A DNA stretch of 64,000 bases from Anaerovibrio sp. JC8 (GTDB lineage: Bacteria; Bacillota; Negativicutes; Selenomonadales; Selenomonadaceae), in assembly GCF_002100115.1 (NCBI RefSeq), contig NZ_ANBM01000007.1, forward strand, positions 50,147-114,146, given 5' to 3'. Positions 50,422 through 58,835 of the stretch are shown here, piece by piece; positions within the stretch are counted from its first letter, which is position 1, and each line of letters opens with the position of its first letter. Position numbers and translations under genes: made by a program. A model generated the notes under the pieces. It was not told where the DNA came from, ran no database searches, and worked only from the letters and a program-made list of their open reading frames with translations.

Positions 50422-51390
50422 TTAAACATCAATTGCCTTACCATCGGAGCCAAGAACATTTCTGATCTTGTGAGCCACAATATCCTGAATATTCTGGCGT
50501 GCAGGCTTCAGATACTGACGTGGATCAAAATGCTCCGGATACTTGGCCATGTGCTCACGAATACCGGCAGTCAGGGCCAGACGCATATCAGAATCAATGT
50601 TAATCTTGCAAACTGCACTGCGGGCAGCCTTGCGAAGCTGATCCTCAGGAATACCAATAGCATCCTTCAAGTTACCACCAAAGTGGTTAATAATCTCTAC
50701 ATACTTAGGCACAACAGAGGAAGCACCGTGCAATACAATAGGGAAGCCAGGCAAACGCTGGGAAATTTCCTCTAAAATATCAAAGCGCAGCTCTGGCGGA
50801 ACAAGCACACCCTGGTCGTTTCTGGTGCACTGCTCTGGTCTGAACTTAAATGCGCCATGGCTGGTACCAATGGCAATAGCCAAGGAATCTACACCTGTGC
50901 GGGACACAAATTCCTCCACATCATCAGGATCAGTATAGCTGCCTGTTGCCACATTGACATCATCCTCAATGCCTTCCAGCTGACCAAGCTCGCCCTCTAC
51001 CACTACGCCGTGGGCATGAGCATACTCTACAACTTCCTTGGTAATGGCAATGTTTGCCTCAAAGGAATGAGCGGAGCCATCAATCATAACGGATGTAAAG
51101 CCGCCATCGATACAGGACTTACAGGTTTCAAAATCTGCACCATGGTCGAGATGCAATGCAATAGGTACAGAGCTAACCTTCAAAGCAGACTGTACTAAAC
51201 CGAACAGGTACTCAGCACCAGCATACTTTCTGGCACCAGCAGAAGCCTGCAAAATAACAGGAGACTGAGTTTCTTCAGCGGCAGCAACAATTCCCTGAAC
51301 AATCTCCATATTGTTTACATTGAAGGCACCAATGGCGTAACCACCCTCGTATGCCCTCTTAAACATTTCTTTGGTATCAACTAATGGCAT
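50422..51390 (-). CDS. fba: Class II fructose-1,6-bisphosphate aldolase
   Basis: 322 residues. Zinc-dependent glycolytic/gluconeogenic aldolase. HLDHGADFETC near residue 80 gives the catalytic Asp and zinc His, VEGELGQLEGIEDD near 135 the Glu loop, SLAIAIGTSHGAFKF and VLHGASSV the later zinc His and substrate-binding residues. GGGAGG upstream. Monocistronic, with an extended -10 promoter. Confidence 0.95.
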   Translation of the reverse strand: MPLVDTKEMFKRAYEGGYAIGAFNVNNMEIVQGIVAAAEETQSPVILQASAGARKYAGAEYLFGLVQSALKVSSVPIALHLDHGADFETCKSCIDGGFTSVMIDGSAHSFEANIAITKEVVEYAHAHGVVVEGELGQLEGIEDDVNVATGSYTDPDDVEEFVSRTGVDSLAIAIGTSHGAFKFRPEQCTRNDQGVLVPPELRFDILEEISQRLPGFPIVLHGASSVVPKYVEIINHFGGNLKDAIGIPEDQLRKAARSAVCKINIDSDMRLALTAGIREHMAKYPEHFDPRQYLKPARQNIQDIVAHKIRNVLGSDGKAIDV

Positions 51391-51432
51391 ATTATTATAC
51401 CTCCCTCTCTGTTGAATTTTCTCTTATTTCGT

Positions 51433-51438
51433 ATTATA
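51433..51438 (-). promoter_or_regulatory. Extended -10 promoter of fba
   Basis: Minus strand TGCTATAAT (TGn plus TATAAT), 43 nt before the ATG. Confidence 0.6.
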
Positions 51439-51538
51439 GCATACAAACCCTTTAAATACTAGGCACATTGCCTTTTAAATTTACACTTTTTTTGCGAAAA
51501 TTGGCATAAATACGAAAAAACAATATCTATTCTAATCC

Positions 51539-51928
51539 CTATAAATTAAGCTCCCGCATAAGTGCATTTTGTAATATATTTGAAAAATTGATATTCCGTT
51601 CTTGAGCCAATTTATTTAGCCACGCGGGGATGGATAGAGTTTTCTTAATAGCCTTTGAATTATATTTCTTGTCATAGGCCAATTTATCAAAACATACCAT
51701 CATAACAAACTGTTTGCCCTCTAATGAAATGGCAGATGGATCAGAAGCAGCAGGATAATCACTCTCTGAAACATCTTCCAGCATAAGTCCAATGGCATCC
51801 TGAATCATTTCTACAGCTTCATTAAGGTTATCCCCTTGAGACATACATCCAGGAATATCCGGTACATAAACAGAAAAACCTTTTTCTTCAGGTTCAAAAA
51901 TAGCGGGGTAGAATAATTTGCTATTCAT
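51539..51928 (-). CDS. hicB: Orphan HicB-family antitoxin-like protein
   Basis: 129 residues: an N-terminal HicB partial RNase H-like fold (YPAIFEPEEKGFSVYVPDIPGCMSQGDNLNEAVEMIQDAIGLML) and a C-terminal helical segment (KKTLSIPAWLNKLAQERNINFSNILQNAL) of ribbon-helix-helix type for DNA binding. Normally pairs with the RNA-cleaving toxin HicA; no HicA frame exists on either side (148 bp downstream, 286 bp upstream). A 16-bp palindrome fills the promoter spacer, so autoregulation is expected. GGAGG precedes the ATG. Confidence 0.9.
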   Translation of the reverse strand: MNSKLFYPAIFEPEEKGFSVYVPDIPGCMSQGDNLNEAVEMIQDAIGLMLEDVSESDYPAASDPSAISLEGKQFVMMVCFDKLAYDKKYNSKAIKKTLSIPAWLNKLAQERNINFSNILQNALMRELNL

Positions 51929-51965
51929 AGCTATACCTCCATGTTTTATCCCTTCTTTGTATCAT

Positions 51966-51994
51966 ATTATAATACGTAATATTACGTACTGAAA
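51966..51994 (-). promoter_or_regulatory. hicB promoter with palindromic operator in the spacer
   Basis: Minus strand: weak -35 TTTCAG (51989-51994), 17-nt spacer, TATAAT (51966-51971). The perfect palindrome TACGTAATATTACGTA occupies 51973-51988. Confidence 0.65.
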
Positions 51995-52214
51995 TAACAT
52001 TTATGATAAATTAGGACACCACTGGTGCGTGTAGCCAACAAGTTTAGATAAAAATATAAGCATGGTATTTTACAATGTAATGTATTTTAATATAATTGCA
52101 TAATATATTATTGAATATTGAGAATAGATGCTATATAATTTCATTATACAACATCTATTATACTATTTTTCCATTTTCCAAAATATGCTATACTTTAAGA
52201 AAGGATGATGTTAT

Positions 52215-53018
52215 GTGGAGATGTTTACCTTTGACCCGCCCCAAAGATATCTTGAACTGATTAGGCAATTCCGCCTAATTGATGATACATTCTTTGATGT
52301 CTGTTTCGATGGCAGTAACGAATGTATGCAGTTATTGCTTAACATCTTTTTCAAACGAAATGATATCATTGTCAACGAGGTTGTTACTCAGCGTTCCGCC
52401 CGCAACTTATATGGACGTGGTGTATGTTTTGATGTTATTGCCATGGATAGTAATGGCAAAATATACAACGTTGAAGTTCAACGAGCTGACGAAGGTGCTA
52501 ATCCCAAGAGGGCCCGTTTCAATAACGCACTTATTGACTCACGGGAAATCAACAGAAATACTGAGTATAAAGATTTTCCTGAAATCTGGGTTATTTTCAT
52601 CACTGAAAATGATATATTCGGTGCTCAGCTTCCTATGTACCATATTGAGCGGGTTATCACCGAGCTAAACCAGCCCTTCCTGGATGCTGCTCATATTATT
52701 TATGTCAATGGAGAACATAAAGGTAACGATGCCTTGGGCTTCCTAATGCAGGATTTCTTCTGTGCAGACCCAGCAAAAATGCACTATCCTGAACTGGCCA
52801 AACGAGCCAATTTCTTCAAATATGACGAGAAGGGAGTTAAAGCCATGTGTGGAATAATGGAAAAATTTGGAAACGAATTACAGGCAGAAGCCCGTAACGA
52901 AGAACGCGAAGCAACCGCCAAAGAAATGCTCCGTGACAACAAGCCTATGGAAGAAATCATTAAATATTCCCACTTGCCAGAAACCCGTATCAAGGAGCTT
53001 GCTAAACGAACTAAATAA
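52215..53018 (+). CDS. Rpn-type PD-(D/E)XK nuclease family protein
   Basis: About 267 residues of the Rpn/PD-(D/E)XK nuclease family often labelled putative transposase. The nuclease core is GVCFDVIAMDSNGKIYNVEVQRAD near residues 70-95 (Asp and E-V-Q), preceded by ...KRNDIIVNEVV. The C-terminus (NEEREATAKEMLRDNKPMEEIIKYSHLPETRIKEL) is the usual tail. Such proteins promote DNA rearrangements in E. coli and are abundant in gut anaerobes. GTG 52215 is taken as the start; ATG 52221 is possible. A TGCTATACT extended -10 lies at 52186-52194. A terminator follows. Confidence 0.88.
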   Translation: MEMFTFDPPQRYLELIRQFRLIDDTFFDVCFDGSNECMQLLLNIFFKRNDIIVNEVVTQRSARNLYGRGVCFDVIAMDSNGKIYNVEVQRADEGANPKRARFNNALIDSREINRNTEYKDFPEIWVIFITENDIFGAQLPMYHIERVITELNQPFLDAAHIIYVNGEHKGNDALGFLMQDFFCADPAKMHYPELAKRANFFKYDEKGVKAMCGIMEKFGNELQAEARNEEREATAKEMLRDNKPMEEIIKYSHLPETRIKELAKRTK

Positions 53019-53030
53019 CTCCACATAAAA

Positions 53031-53073
53031 ACGCCAGGAGTGTAGCTACTTGCTACCTCCTGGCGTTATTTTT
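53031..53073 (+). terminator. Terminator after the Rpn-type gene
   Basis: AACGCCAGGAG / CTCCTGGCGTT hairpin with ATTTTTTT tail. Confidence 0.8.
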
Positions 53074-53220
53074 TTATCCCCAACGGACGAACTTGGATAA
53101 CACACCACCATCAGAACCATACAAAATCATAATATGTCCCTTTAGAACCTCGCCGGTACATGAATCTCCCCAACTTGAACGATATTGACATGACGGAAAT
53201 TTACAACTACATCTATTCAT
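53074..53220 (-). pseudogene. C-terminal remnant of a small secreted protein (paralogue of 63549-63902)
   Basis: A 48-codon frame whose end, GEVLKGHIMILYGSDGGVLSK..VRWG, matches the end of the intact protein at 63549-63902 (GEIVKGHMMIIYNAEGEWVIK..VRWG), with the same bases around the stop. The signal peptide and first half are missing; the frame is closed by a stop 45 bp further upstream. The rest of 53221-53403 shows nothing I can assign. Confidence 0.7.
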
Positions 53221-53403
53221 CCATTGGTATGCCACAAATCGCAATGGCCCAATTTGACCGTATTGCTAATTGACCGTAACAGACGCCTCACCAATAGAAT
53301 ATTTTAATGGCGTATAAGTTACTAATGAGCTTGCCGCAACAAATACGATACTCAAAATAAACATACAAGAGTCTTTTTTACCATAATCCAAACCTCCATT
53401 GTA

Positions 53404-53784
53404 CTAGAATACTAATTCCATACCATTACCTATTGGATGAGCTTCACTTCTATGTGCAATGAGCCAATTTACAATAGCGGTTGTATATTCATAATCATAT
53501 GCTCTTAAACCTCTATTTTCCCCTTCGGAAGCAAAATACCAATCACCTCCATCTTTATTAATTTCCATACGACTATTGTTAAGCAAGGAACCATCCCTTG
53601 CCACGCGTTTAACATTTAATTTAGCATAATATGAGGTTTTATTTCCGTATACAACTGACTCCGTGACTATATAGTATCCATCACATACCCACACATCAGT
53701 AGCCTCAGCTTGAGGCATAAAACAAATGGTGCTTCCCAGATAAACAGTTAATACAGCTAATATCCCCAGAATATATTTTTTCAT
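53404..53784 (-). CDS. Small secreted protein, unknown function
   Basis: 126 residues. Clear Sec signal peptide (MKKYILGILAVLTVYLGSTICFMPQAEA), then a short beta-rich domain starting DVWVCDGYYIVTESVVYGNKTSYYAKLNVKRV and ending NWLIAHRSEAHPIGNGMELVF. Not recognised beyond the general type of small exported proteins common in this bacterial group. GGAGGG precedes the ATG. Last intact member of the minus-strand run from 58061. Confidence 0.78.
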   Translation of the reverse strand: MKKYILGILAVLTVYLGSTICFMPQAEATDVWVCDGYYIVTESVVYGNKTSYYAKLNVKRVARDGSLLNNSRMEINKDGGDWYFASEGENRGLRAYDYEYTTAIVNWLIAHRSEAHPIGNGMELVF

Positions 53785-53870
53785 GATTATATCCCTCCAA
53801 GTGTATAACAGAATTTAATTTTATTTAGAATACTCTTATAACACTTTACCTTAATATGACACAATAAAAA

Positions 53871-54377
53871 TCAGTCTAGGCTTTTACTCAATCCACTATG
53901 ATCGGCTGTCTCCCAAAACAAATTTTTCAGATAGCCATTATCCTGCTTAAAAATCCATTGGGTTTCATCATCACCATTGGAATTTTTGGCAATACTTAAC
54001 AAAAATATCACTCTTTGACCATCCTGCTTAGCAGTAGCAAATTTATAAGTATCTGGACTCATTTTAGCTGGGCTTCCATCTGGGGCAGCACCACCACTAC
54101 CCTTATAAGCGATACAGCTAACTACCGCCACATCACCGTCAATATAGTAAGTGCAACTGGAAGTATCCAAATAATATGTTCCGGCTTCGCTGGCTCCTAC
54201 CAGTGGATATTGGCCATAAGCATAGTCTCTGGCACTCAGGGCATGTTTCGGAATTATCCCTTGATATGTGTGGTCCCAATCACTATTTGATATGTCATAA
54301 CCTCTATATGCCGAAGCAACTGAAAGTGACATTAATAAAGTAAGCAAAGCAAAAAATGTAGTTACATACTTTTTCAT
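53871..54377 (-). CDS. Small secreted protein, unknown function
   Basis: 168 residues from ATG 54377 (GGGGGT upstream; the frame extends further but without a site). Signal peptide MKKYVTTFFALLTLLMSLSVASA, mature part rich in Tyr/Gly/Ser (YRGYDISNSDWDHTYQGIIPKHALSARDYAYGQYP) with two cysteines (SSCTYY, VSCIAY) that could pair. Unrecognised. Sits 86 bp upstream of the previous gene on the same strand. Confidence 0.75.
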   Translation of the reverse strand: MKKYVTTFFALLTLLMSLSVASAYRGYDISNSDWDHTYQGIIPKHALSARDYAYGQYPLVGASEAGTYYLDTSSCTYYIDGDVAVVSCIAYKGSGGAAPDGSPAKMSPDTYKFATAKQDGQRVIFLLSIAKNSNGDDETQWIFKQDNGYLKNLFWETADHSGLSKSLD

Positions 54378-54455
54378 GCAATTACCCCCATTGATATCTA
54401 TTGTTGTTAAAGTGATGTACAAATTTTGATATTATTTTGCTCCCCTTTTTCATGC

Positions 54456-54905
54456 TCAACATTCTGCTCTTATGGAAACGATTTTGTTATTTACTATACT
54501 GAAAATAAGAACAATCCTTCCTGGTGCCCAGAAAGCCTTTTTGCGTACTCCATTTTCAATTTTATCGTAATATGCTTCACCATATCTATCCAACACTGAG
54601 GCATTCATCCCAACGGCAATTCCACTCGGAGTTGTAATTCCATTATTAGCAGTTGTTTCCATCCAATACATATATTTTCCGCTAGCAAACATGATTTTAA
54701 ATGTTCCATTATAATTGTAAATAATACTATTCCCAGCCCCATAATCATATGAGGTTGGTTCTCCATAAACACTTTTCACATATTCAGGTGAAGAACCAAG
54801 TTTTATGCCACCTAACGCAACTTCGCTAGGCGAAATTTCGGCGCAACATAAAGCGCATGATAGAAATGTTAGAACGGCAAATAAAATAGAAATACTTTTT
54901 TTCAT
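54456..54905 (-). CDS. Secreted BamE/SmpA-like repeat protein
   Basis: 149 residues. Signal peptide (MKKSISILFAVLTFLSCALCCA, no convincing lipobox). The mature part has two segments of the kind seen in SmpA/OmlA/BamE folds: GGIKLGSSPEYVKSVYGEPTSYDY and SGIAVGMNASVLDRYGEAYYDK, each followed by beta strands. BamE itself is an outer-membrane assembly lipoprotein, but this fold is used widely and I infer no such role. GGGAGG ribosome site. Confidence 0.75.
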   Translation of the reverse strand: MKKSISILFAVLTFLSCALCCAEISPSEVALGGIKLGSSPEYVKSVYGEPTSYDYGAGNSIIYNYNGTFKIMFASGKYMYWMETTANNGITTPSGIAVGMNASVLDRYGEAYYDKIENGVRKKAFWAPGRIVLIFSIVNNKIVSIRAEC

Positions 54906-54927
54906 AACTATATACCTCCCTGTTTCT

Positions 54928-55923
54928 TTAATGTGATTCTGTTATATTTACTAATTCAGAATTCACGAATTCATAAATAACTACTCCATTGCTGTAATCG
55001 TATCCATTTCTTAAATACGTATAAACCAATACCGTACCAAGCGCATTAGTTGATTTGGTTACATTCTTAGGGCTACCTTTCACTCGTTCTACCTTGGAAG
55101 GAGAATCTCCCATAGAAATAGTATTATCTTTTATACGTTGTTGTTCAGCGGCTTGGGCCGACTTTGCCTCTTCTGCTTTTTTCCATGCTACCCACTCCTC
55201 ATATTTAGCCTGATCATCATATTTTTTCTGAAGTTCCTTTTTTTCTTCTTCAACTTTTTGTTTTTCTTCTTCAATTATGTTAATGGTTTTATTATAGGCC
55301 TCTTTCTTATATTTATTTTCATCAGGGGTTCCATCCCATTTACTGTCATAAAAGCCATCAAAAATAGCTTTTCCCTTTTCATCCAAAGCTACAATTTTAT
55401 GAGTCAAATCTAATCTTTCTGCTACTTGTTTCCTTATTTGGTCATATGCCATCCTTTTGAATTTAACTTCTTTAGAGGTTCCATCCCATTTCTTATCGTA
55501 GACACTGTTAAAAGCTTCTCTATCTTTTTCATCTAATGAAGCAATTTTCTTGTCTAGATCTTCCAGTTGTTCTTGTGTTGTTACCACCCCGTTATAGTGT
55601 TTTAATGTAATACCTCCAGCCCCCATTGCAAGTGATGCAATAATAACAAGTATAATTACATTCTTTGCAGGCTTTTCCTTGATTTTGTAATAAGGATTCT
55701 GTAAACGCTTCTCTTTTTCTTTCTCTAACCATGTTTCATCTGGCATTTTCATTATTCTTAAACAAAAAATTAAAATAACCAGGGCACCAATAGCTAACAA
55801 ACTACCTACATAATCATAAAGTCCATCACCTCTTAAAAAAACATAAACCAACACTACTGATGCAATAACAGCTGGATACTTAGTCAAAATATTAGCCAAT
55901 TCATCAAGTATATTATTTTTCAT
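54928..55923 (-). CDS. Membrane protein with repeat, coiled coil and BamE-like end
   Basis: 331 residues. Two hydrophobic helices near the N-terminus (about 14-55), a basic amphipathic stretch, a third helix (about 88-106), then two homologous repeats of about 45 residues (KKIASLDEKDREAFNSVYDKKWDGT and HKIVALDEKGKAIFDGFYDSKWDGT), a Glu/Lys coiled coil (about 215-265), and a C-terminal BamE-like segment (SMGDSPSKVERVKGSPKNV, then TVLVYTYLRNGYDYSNG). The end matches the fold of the next gene's product, so both may be products of domain duplication. Function unknown. Confidence 0.72.
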   Translation of the reverse strand: MKNNILDELANILTKYPAVIASVVLVYVFLRGDGLYDYVGSLLAIGALVILIFCLRIMKMPDETWLEKEKEKRLQNPYYKIKEKPAKNVIILVIIASLAMGAGGITLKHYNGVVTTQEQLEDLDKKIASLDEKDREAFNSVYDKKWDGTSKEVKFKRMAYDQIRKQVAERLDLTHKIVALDEKGKAIFDGFYDSKWDGTPDENKYKKEAYNKTINIIEEEKQKVEEEKKELQKKYDDQAKYEEWVAWKKAEEAKSAQAAEQQRIKDNTISMGDSPSKVERVKGSPKNVTKSTNALGTVLVYTYLRNGYDYSNGVVIYEFVNSELVNITESH

Positions 55924-56027
55924 AAGAAAATCTACCTTTCACTAATAACATATTTATCGCAAAAAATATTTCTTCTCAGGCCATCCATTACAAGTAATGA
56001 AGGTACCTATGCTTTTAAGTTTTATAA

Positions 56028-57368
56028 TTAATTAAAAACAACCACTTTACCACCTTGCTTTTCAAGTTCCTCCTTTAATCTGTTTGCCTTATCAAGCGGA
56101 ACATTATTTGCAATATCTATAGGGTATGAATCGACCATTTCCTTAGCTTCCTTGAGTGAAACACCATAATCCATCATTTCAGACCGGATAGTCTTTATAA
56201 AATTTACCTTATCCTCAGGGACACCAACCAATCGTACGTTATACAAATCTTCGATTTTCAATGAGGTATTCCCGCCAGTTGATGTAGGAGCTGTCAATAA
56301 ACAATCATCAGCTTTTTTCCCACAATGCGTACAAAAATTTCCCGTGTTTTCACTACCACAATCACATATCCACTTGTCTACCTTTTTCTTGCCACAGTTA
56401 GTACAAAAATTTCCAGTGTTAACACTACCGCATTCACATTTCCATGTATCTGGTTTTTTGCCTCCACACTGTGAACAGAAATTACCAATATTTGTCGATC
56501 CACAGGAACAGGTCCATTTATTTGAATCGGAAGCATCCAAACTTTTAGGAGTATTATTACCAGCGATTACTTTTGTCATAGCACTCATGGCTGCTGCACT
56601 CGCCCGCTCTCTGTTCCGACGTAATATAATCGTCAGAACAGATAAACATTCCTCTGCTTTTGCCACTGCCGCACCATATAAACTACTGTTATGTTCATAT
56701 CCATCGCTATCATTAAATTCCGTATTTGGTCCTAATATACATATATATCTAGAATTATTTTTTATGTCATTTGTTACAATTTTAACGACTAATTCCCTAC
56801 AAACTCCACTGGATTGCCTAGAACCAAACATAGAACCAACTACAGCTCCGGCTCCACCAAATAATATTCCACCCACGGCAGCCCCCAACAGACTAGCGCC
56901 TTCCGTAAGGGTAAGCCCATTTTCAATAACCTTAAAATCAATAATATCCTCATATCTGTAGACAACATCAAACATATCATCAGAAAAGAATCCTATTTTA
57001 TAATAAGGAATATTTATCATTTCATTTTCTTCATCTACCTCTAAATACATAAGTTTTTTTCTTGGAGAAATAGATTTGGCCAAATGGTGAATTTTATGTG
57101 TTGGAGTAAAAGAATATGGATCCGCAAAGTTTTTCTTTTTTAAAAAATCCAACAAATCAGGTAGATTTTTATCTTCAACATCATATGACATTAAATCTCT
57201 TGCTTCATAACATTCTTTACAAATAAATCCTTTTCCATCCTTCGTCGTGCCATCAGGCTTCTTTTCTATTTTGCCGGAATCTTTATCCACTTTGCCTATC
57301 ATGGGTTTACCACAATAAAGACAATTTCCTAATATACGTTCCTCGGTGTTTGAACTAAAAAAGCCCAT
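56028..57368 (-). CDS. Zinc-ribbon protein with C-terminal L7/L12-like domain
   Basis: 446 residues; ATG 57368 has GAGGTG 6 nt upstream. Order: N-terminal zinc finger (CLYCGKP...CKECYE, DUF4428-like), a PH-like region interrupted by a glycine-rich hydrophobic hairpin (GASLLGAAVGGILFGGAGAVVGSMFG near residue 185), three tandem zinc ribbons of the form WxCxCGSxNxGNFCxxCGxK (about 300-375), and a C-terminal domain (YNVRLVGVPEDKVNFIKTIR, VSLKEAKEMVDSYP, ANRLKEELEKQGGKVVVF) that matches the ribosomal L7/L12 C-terminal domain, the part that recruits translation GTPases. The combination is unusual. Function unknown. Confidence 0.8.
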   Translation of the reverse strand: MGFFSSNTEERILGNCLYCGKPMIGKVDKDSGKIEKKPDGTTKDGKGFICKECYEARDLMSYDVEDKNLPDLLDFLKKKNFADPYSFTPTHKIHHLAKSISPRKKLMYLEVDEENEMINIPYYKIGFFSDDMFDVVYRYEDIIDFKVIENGLTLTEGASLLGAAVGGILFGGAGAVVGSMFGSRQSSGVCRELVVKIVTNDIKNNSRYICILGPNTEFNDSDGYEHNSSLYGAAVAKAEECLSVLTIILRRNRERASAAAMSAMTKVIAGNNTPKSLDASDSNKWTCSCGSTNIGNFCSQCGGKKPDTWKCECGSVNTGNFCTNCGKKKVDKWICDCGSENTGNFCTHCGKKADDCLLTAPTSTGGNTSLKIEDLYNVRLVGVPEDKVNFIKTIRSEMMDYGVSLKEAKEMVDSYPIDIANNVPLDKANRLKEELEKQGGKVVVFN

Positions 57369-57434
57369 ATTTGTCACCTCATCTCTCATGTAGTACATAT
57401 AATGATTATCAATTAACACTTAAATATTATTGCC

Positions 57435-58061
57435 CTATTTATATTTTTTCTTCCATTTTGCCTTTCTTTTAGCATACTTCTGCCTCTTGTATAATTTTCT
57501 GCCCCATTTATCTTCCTGATTGGATATATCACATAGCAGTTCTGCTCTATCTCCACTATCTTTTCCAGCACAACATTTAACTCTTTTAGCTAAATAGACA
57601 AATTCATCACAACTGTCCGATAGGCCATAAATTTTGAGCATCATTACAACCATCGATAATTTTTGCTCTATTTCACAAATAAATTTCTCCCGTCTCTTAT
57701 TTTTCTTTAATTCTAAAATAGCTCGTTCCGCCCCATGCAGAGCCGCAATAACTTTCCCCAGTTTCCAATTTTCCCGAAATCTCTCATTTGCAATAATCTT
57801 TTTGTATTGTAATTTTCTTCTAAAATTTCTTTTTTCATATACTTTAAGTGCAGTATAACCCAATGTCGTCAGTGCAAGCACATTCCCAAATAAAGATGCT
57901 ATATTGACTTCATCCGTAGGAATACCTATATAACTTAGGATATTACCCAGAACAAAGTATATTACTACTGCAACGCTAGTGAATACCGCCGTCATAACGA
58001 TAATTGTCGCGAATCCCATAACAATTCCATAAAACCATGAGTTCTTTATACACTTACACAT
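57435..58061 (-). CDS. Two-span membrane protein with basic C-terminus
   Basis: 208 residues from ATG 58061 (AAGGG 7 nt upstream). Two membrane helices (about 14-40 and 55-78), then a long soluble helical part with two cysteine pairs (KRVKCCAGKDS, ELLCDISN) and a strongly basic end (KRQKYAKRKAKWKKKYK). Unrecognised. First gene of the run to 53404 and divergent from the XRE regulator, with one ACGA-TCGT site 46 bp upstream. Confidence 0.72.
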   Translation of the reverse strand: MCKCIKNSWFYGIVMGFATIIVMTAVFTSVAVVIYFVLGNILSYIGIPTDEVNIASLFGNVLALTTLGYTALKVYEKRNFRRKLQYKKIIANERFRENWKLGKVIAALHGAERAILELKKNKRREKFICEIEQKLSMVVMMLKIYGLSDSCDEFVYLAKRVKCCAGKDSGDRAELLCDISNQEDKWGRKLYKRQKYAKRKAKWKKKYK

Positions 58062-58106
58062 AGCATATCCCTTCATTCATAATAATAAAGATATTAATTA
58101 TTACTT

Positions 58107-58215
58107 ACGACTTTAATCTCGTTTAGTATACTTTAACTCACTATTTCAACGTAAAATAACAAAAATCCTGCCATAGTAGTAAGAATATTTTTACTTAAAC
58201 TCACGACTTTTTCGT
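58107..58215. promoter_or_regulatory. Two ACGA...TCGT inverted repeats in the divergent intergenic region
   Basis: ACGA-N8-TCGT at 58107-58122 and ACGA-N5-TCGT at 58203-58215, sharing ACGACTTT. One is near the start of the 58061 gene, the other just upstream of a TATACT -10 (58231-58236) for the XRE gene. Plausible binding sites for that regulator. Confidence 0.45.
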
Positions 58216-58260
58216 ACGCAAAATAACCCCTATACTTATTAAAGTAAGGAGTGATTGCGT

Positions 58261-58611
58261 ATGGATATTATAGCGTCCCGACTGCGGGAGCTTCGTAAGT
58301 TAAAGCAGCTTTCTCAGGAAGATGTAGCCAAATATCTTGGTATCACTCGAACCGCCTATAACAAGTACGAAAGTGGCGACATCAAACCTGTACGAAAGCT
58401 CAATGAACTGGCAGTCTTGTTTAATGTCAGTGTCGACTACTTGCTTGGCCGTGAGGAATCTACACTGGAAAGCAAGGTACGGGAAGTATCTCCCCATATA
58501 AGCGGACAGCTCCAGAAATATCTGGATTTAAGCGATTCCGGCAAGGATATTGTGGATATCACCCTTAATGCCGTATATGATCAGGAAAACCATCCAAATG
58601 AATCTCAATAG
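58261..58611 (+). CDS. XRE family transcriptional regulator
   Basis: 116 residues. Helix-turn-helix of the Cro/cI type at residues 3-58 (LRELRKLKQLSQEDVAKYLGITRTAYNKYESGDIKPVRKLNELAVLFNVSVDYLLG), then a short helical tail. ATG 58261 with AAGGAG 9 nt upstream. Divergent from the 58061-53404 gene run and placed at the edge of the AAA+ cluster; probably regulates one or both. A terminator follows. Confidence 0.9.
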   Translation: MDIIASRLRELRKLKQLSQEDVAKYLGITRTAYNKYESGDIKPVRKLNELAVLFNVSVDYLLGREESTLESKVREVSPHISGQLQKYLDLSDSGKDIVDITLNAVYDQENHPNESQ

Positions 58612-58627
58612 AGCCATTACAACTCAA

Positions 58628-58664
58628 CGCAATTATACAAAATGTCCCAGCAGGTTTTGTTTAC
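58628..58664. repeat. 37-bp direct repeat, copy 1
   Basis: Identical to 63963-63999, 5335 bp away, in the same orientation; flanking bases differ. The repeat includes the left arm of the terminator at 58643 and, on the minus strand, a TATAAT. Confidence 0.9.
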
Positions 58665-58680
58665 CCGCTGGGACAATTTT
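58643..58680. terminator. Terminator between the XRE gene and the convergent cluster
   Basis: TGTCCCAGC / GCTGGGACA hairpin, 15-nt loop, ATTTTTA tail on the plus strand and ATTTTG on the minus strand. Confidence 0.75.
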
Positions 58681-58756
58681 TATGGTTATTTGTTTTTAAA
58701 GATAAAAACAATCTTTGTGTTTTTGCTAAAATCTGCTGTTCGTCGTTAACTTTAAA

Positions 58757-58785
58757 GATAAGGTCAGTCAAAACGACTGGCCCTT
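58757..58785 (-). terminator. Possible terminator of the AAA+ cluster
   Basis: Minus strand GGGCCAGTC / GACTGACC hairpin with a 5-nt loop; the tail (TTATCTTT) is only moderately T-rich. 51 bp after the last gene of the cluster. Confidence 0.5.
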
Positions 58786-58835
58786 AATATTACAAATCTT
58801 TATATAACACTACAGCTCCATTTTAGCTATACAAG

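Noticed and set aside
52215..53018. Insertion sequence around the Rpn-type gene
   Set aside because: No terminal inverted repeats or target-site duplication were found flanking it; the gene has its own promoter and terminator.
53160..53273. A 37-codon plus-strand frame beginning MNLPNLNDID
   Set aside because: It overlaps the minus-strand remnant whose match to 63549-63902 is clear; it has no ribosome site at a good distance and no recognisable family.
58612..58835. CRISPR-like repeat or tracr-type RNA near the 37-bp repeat
   Set aside because: Only two copies in the window, 5.3 kb apart, with no spacers and no cas genes.
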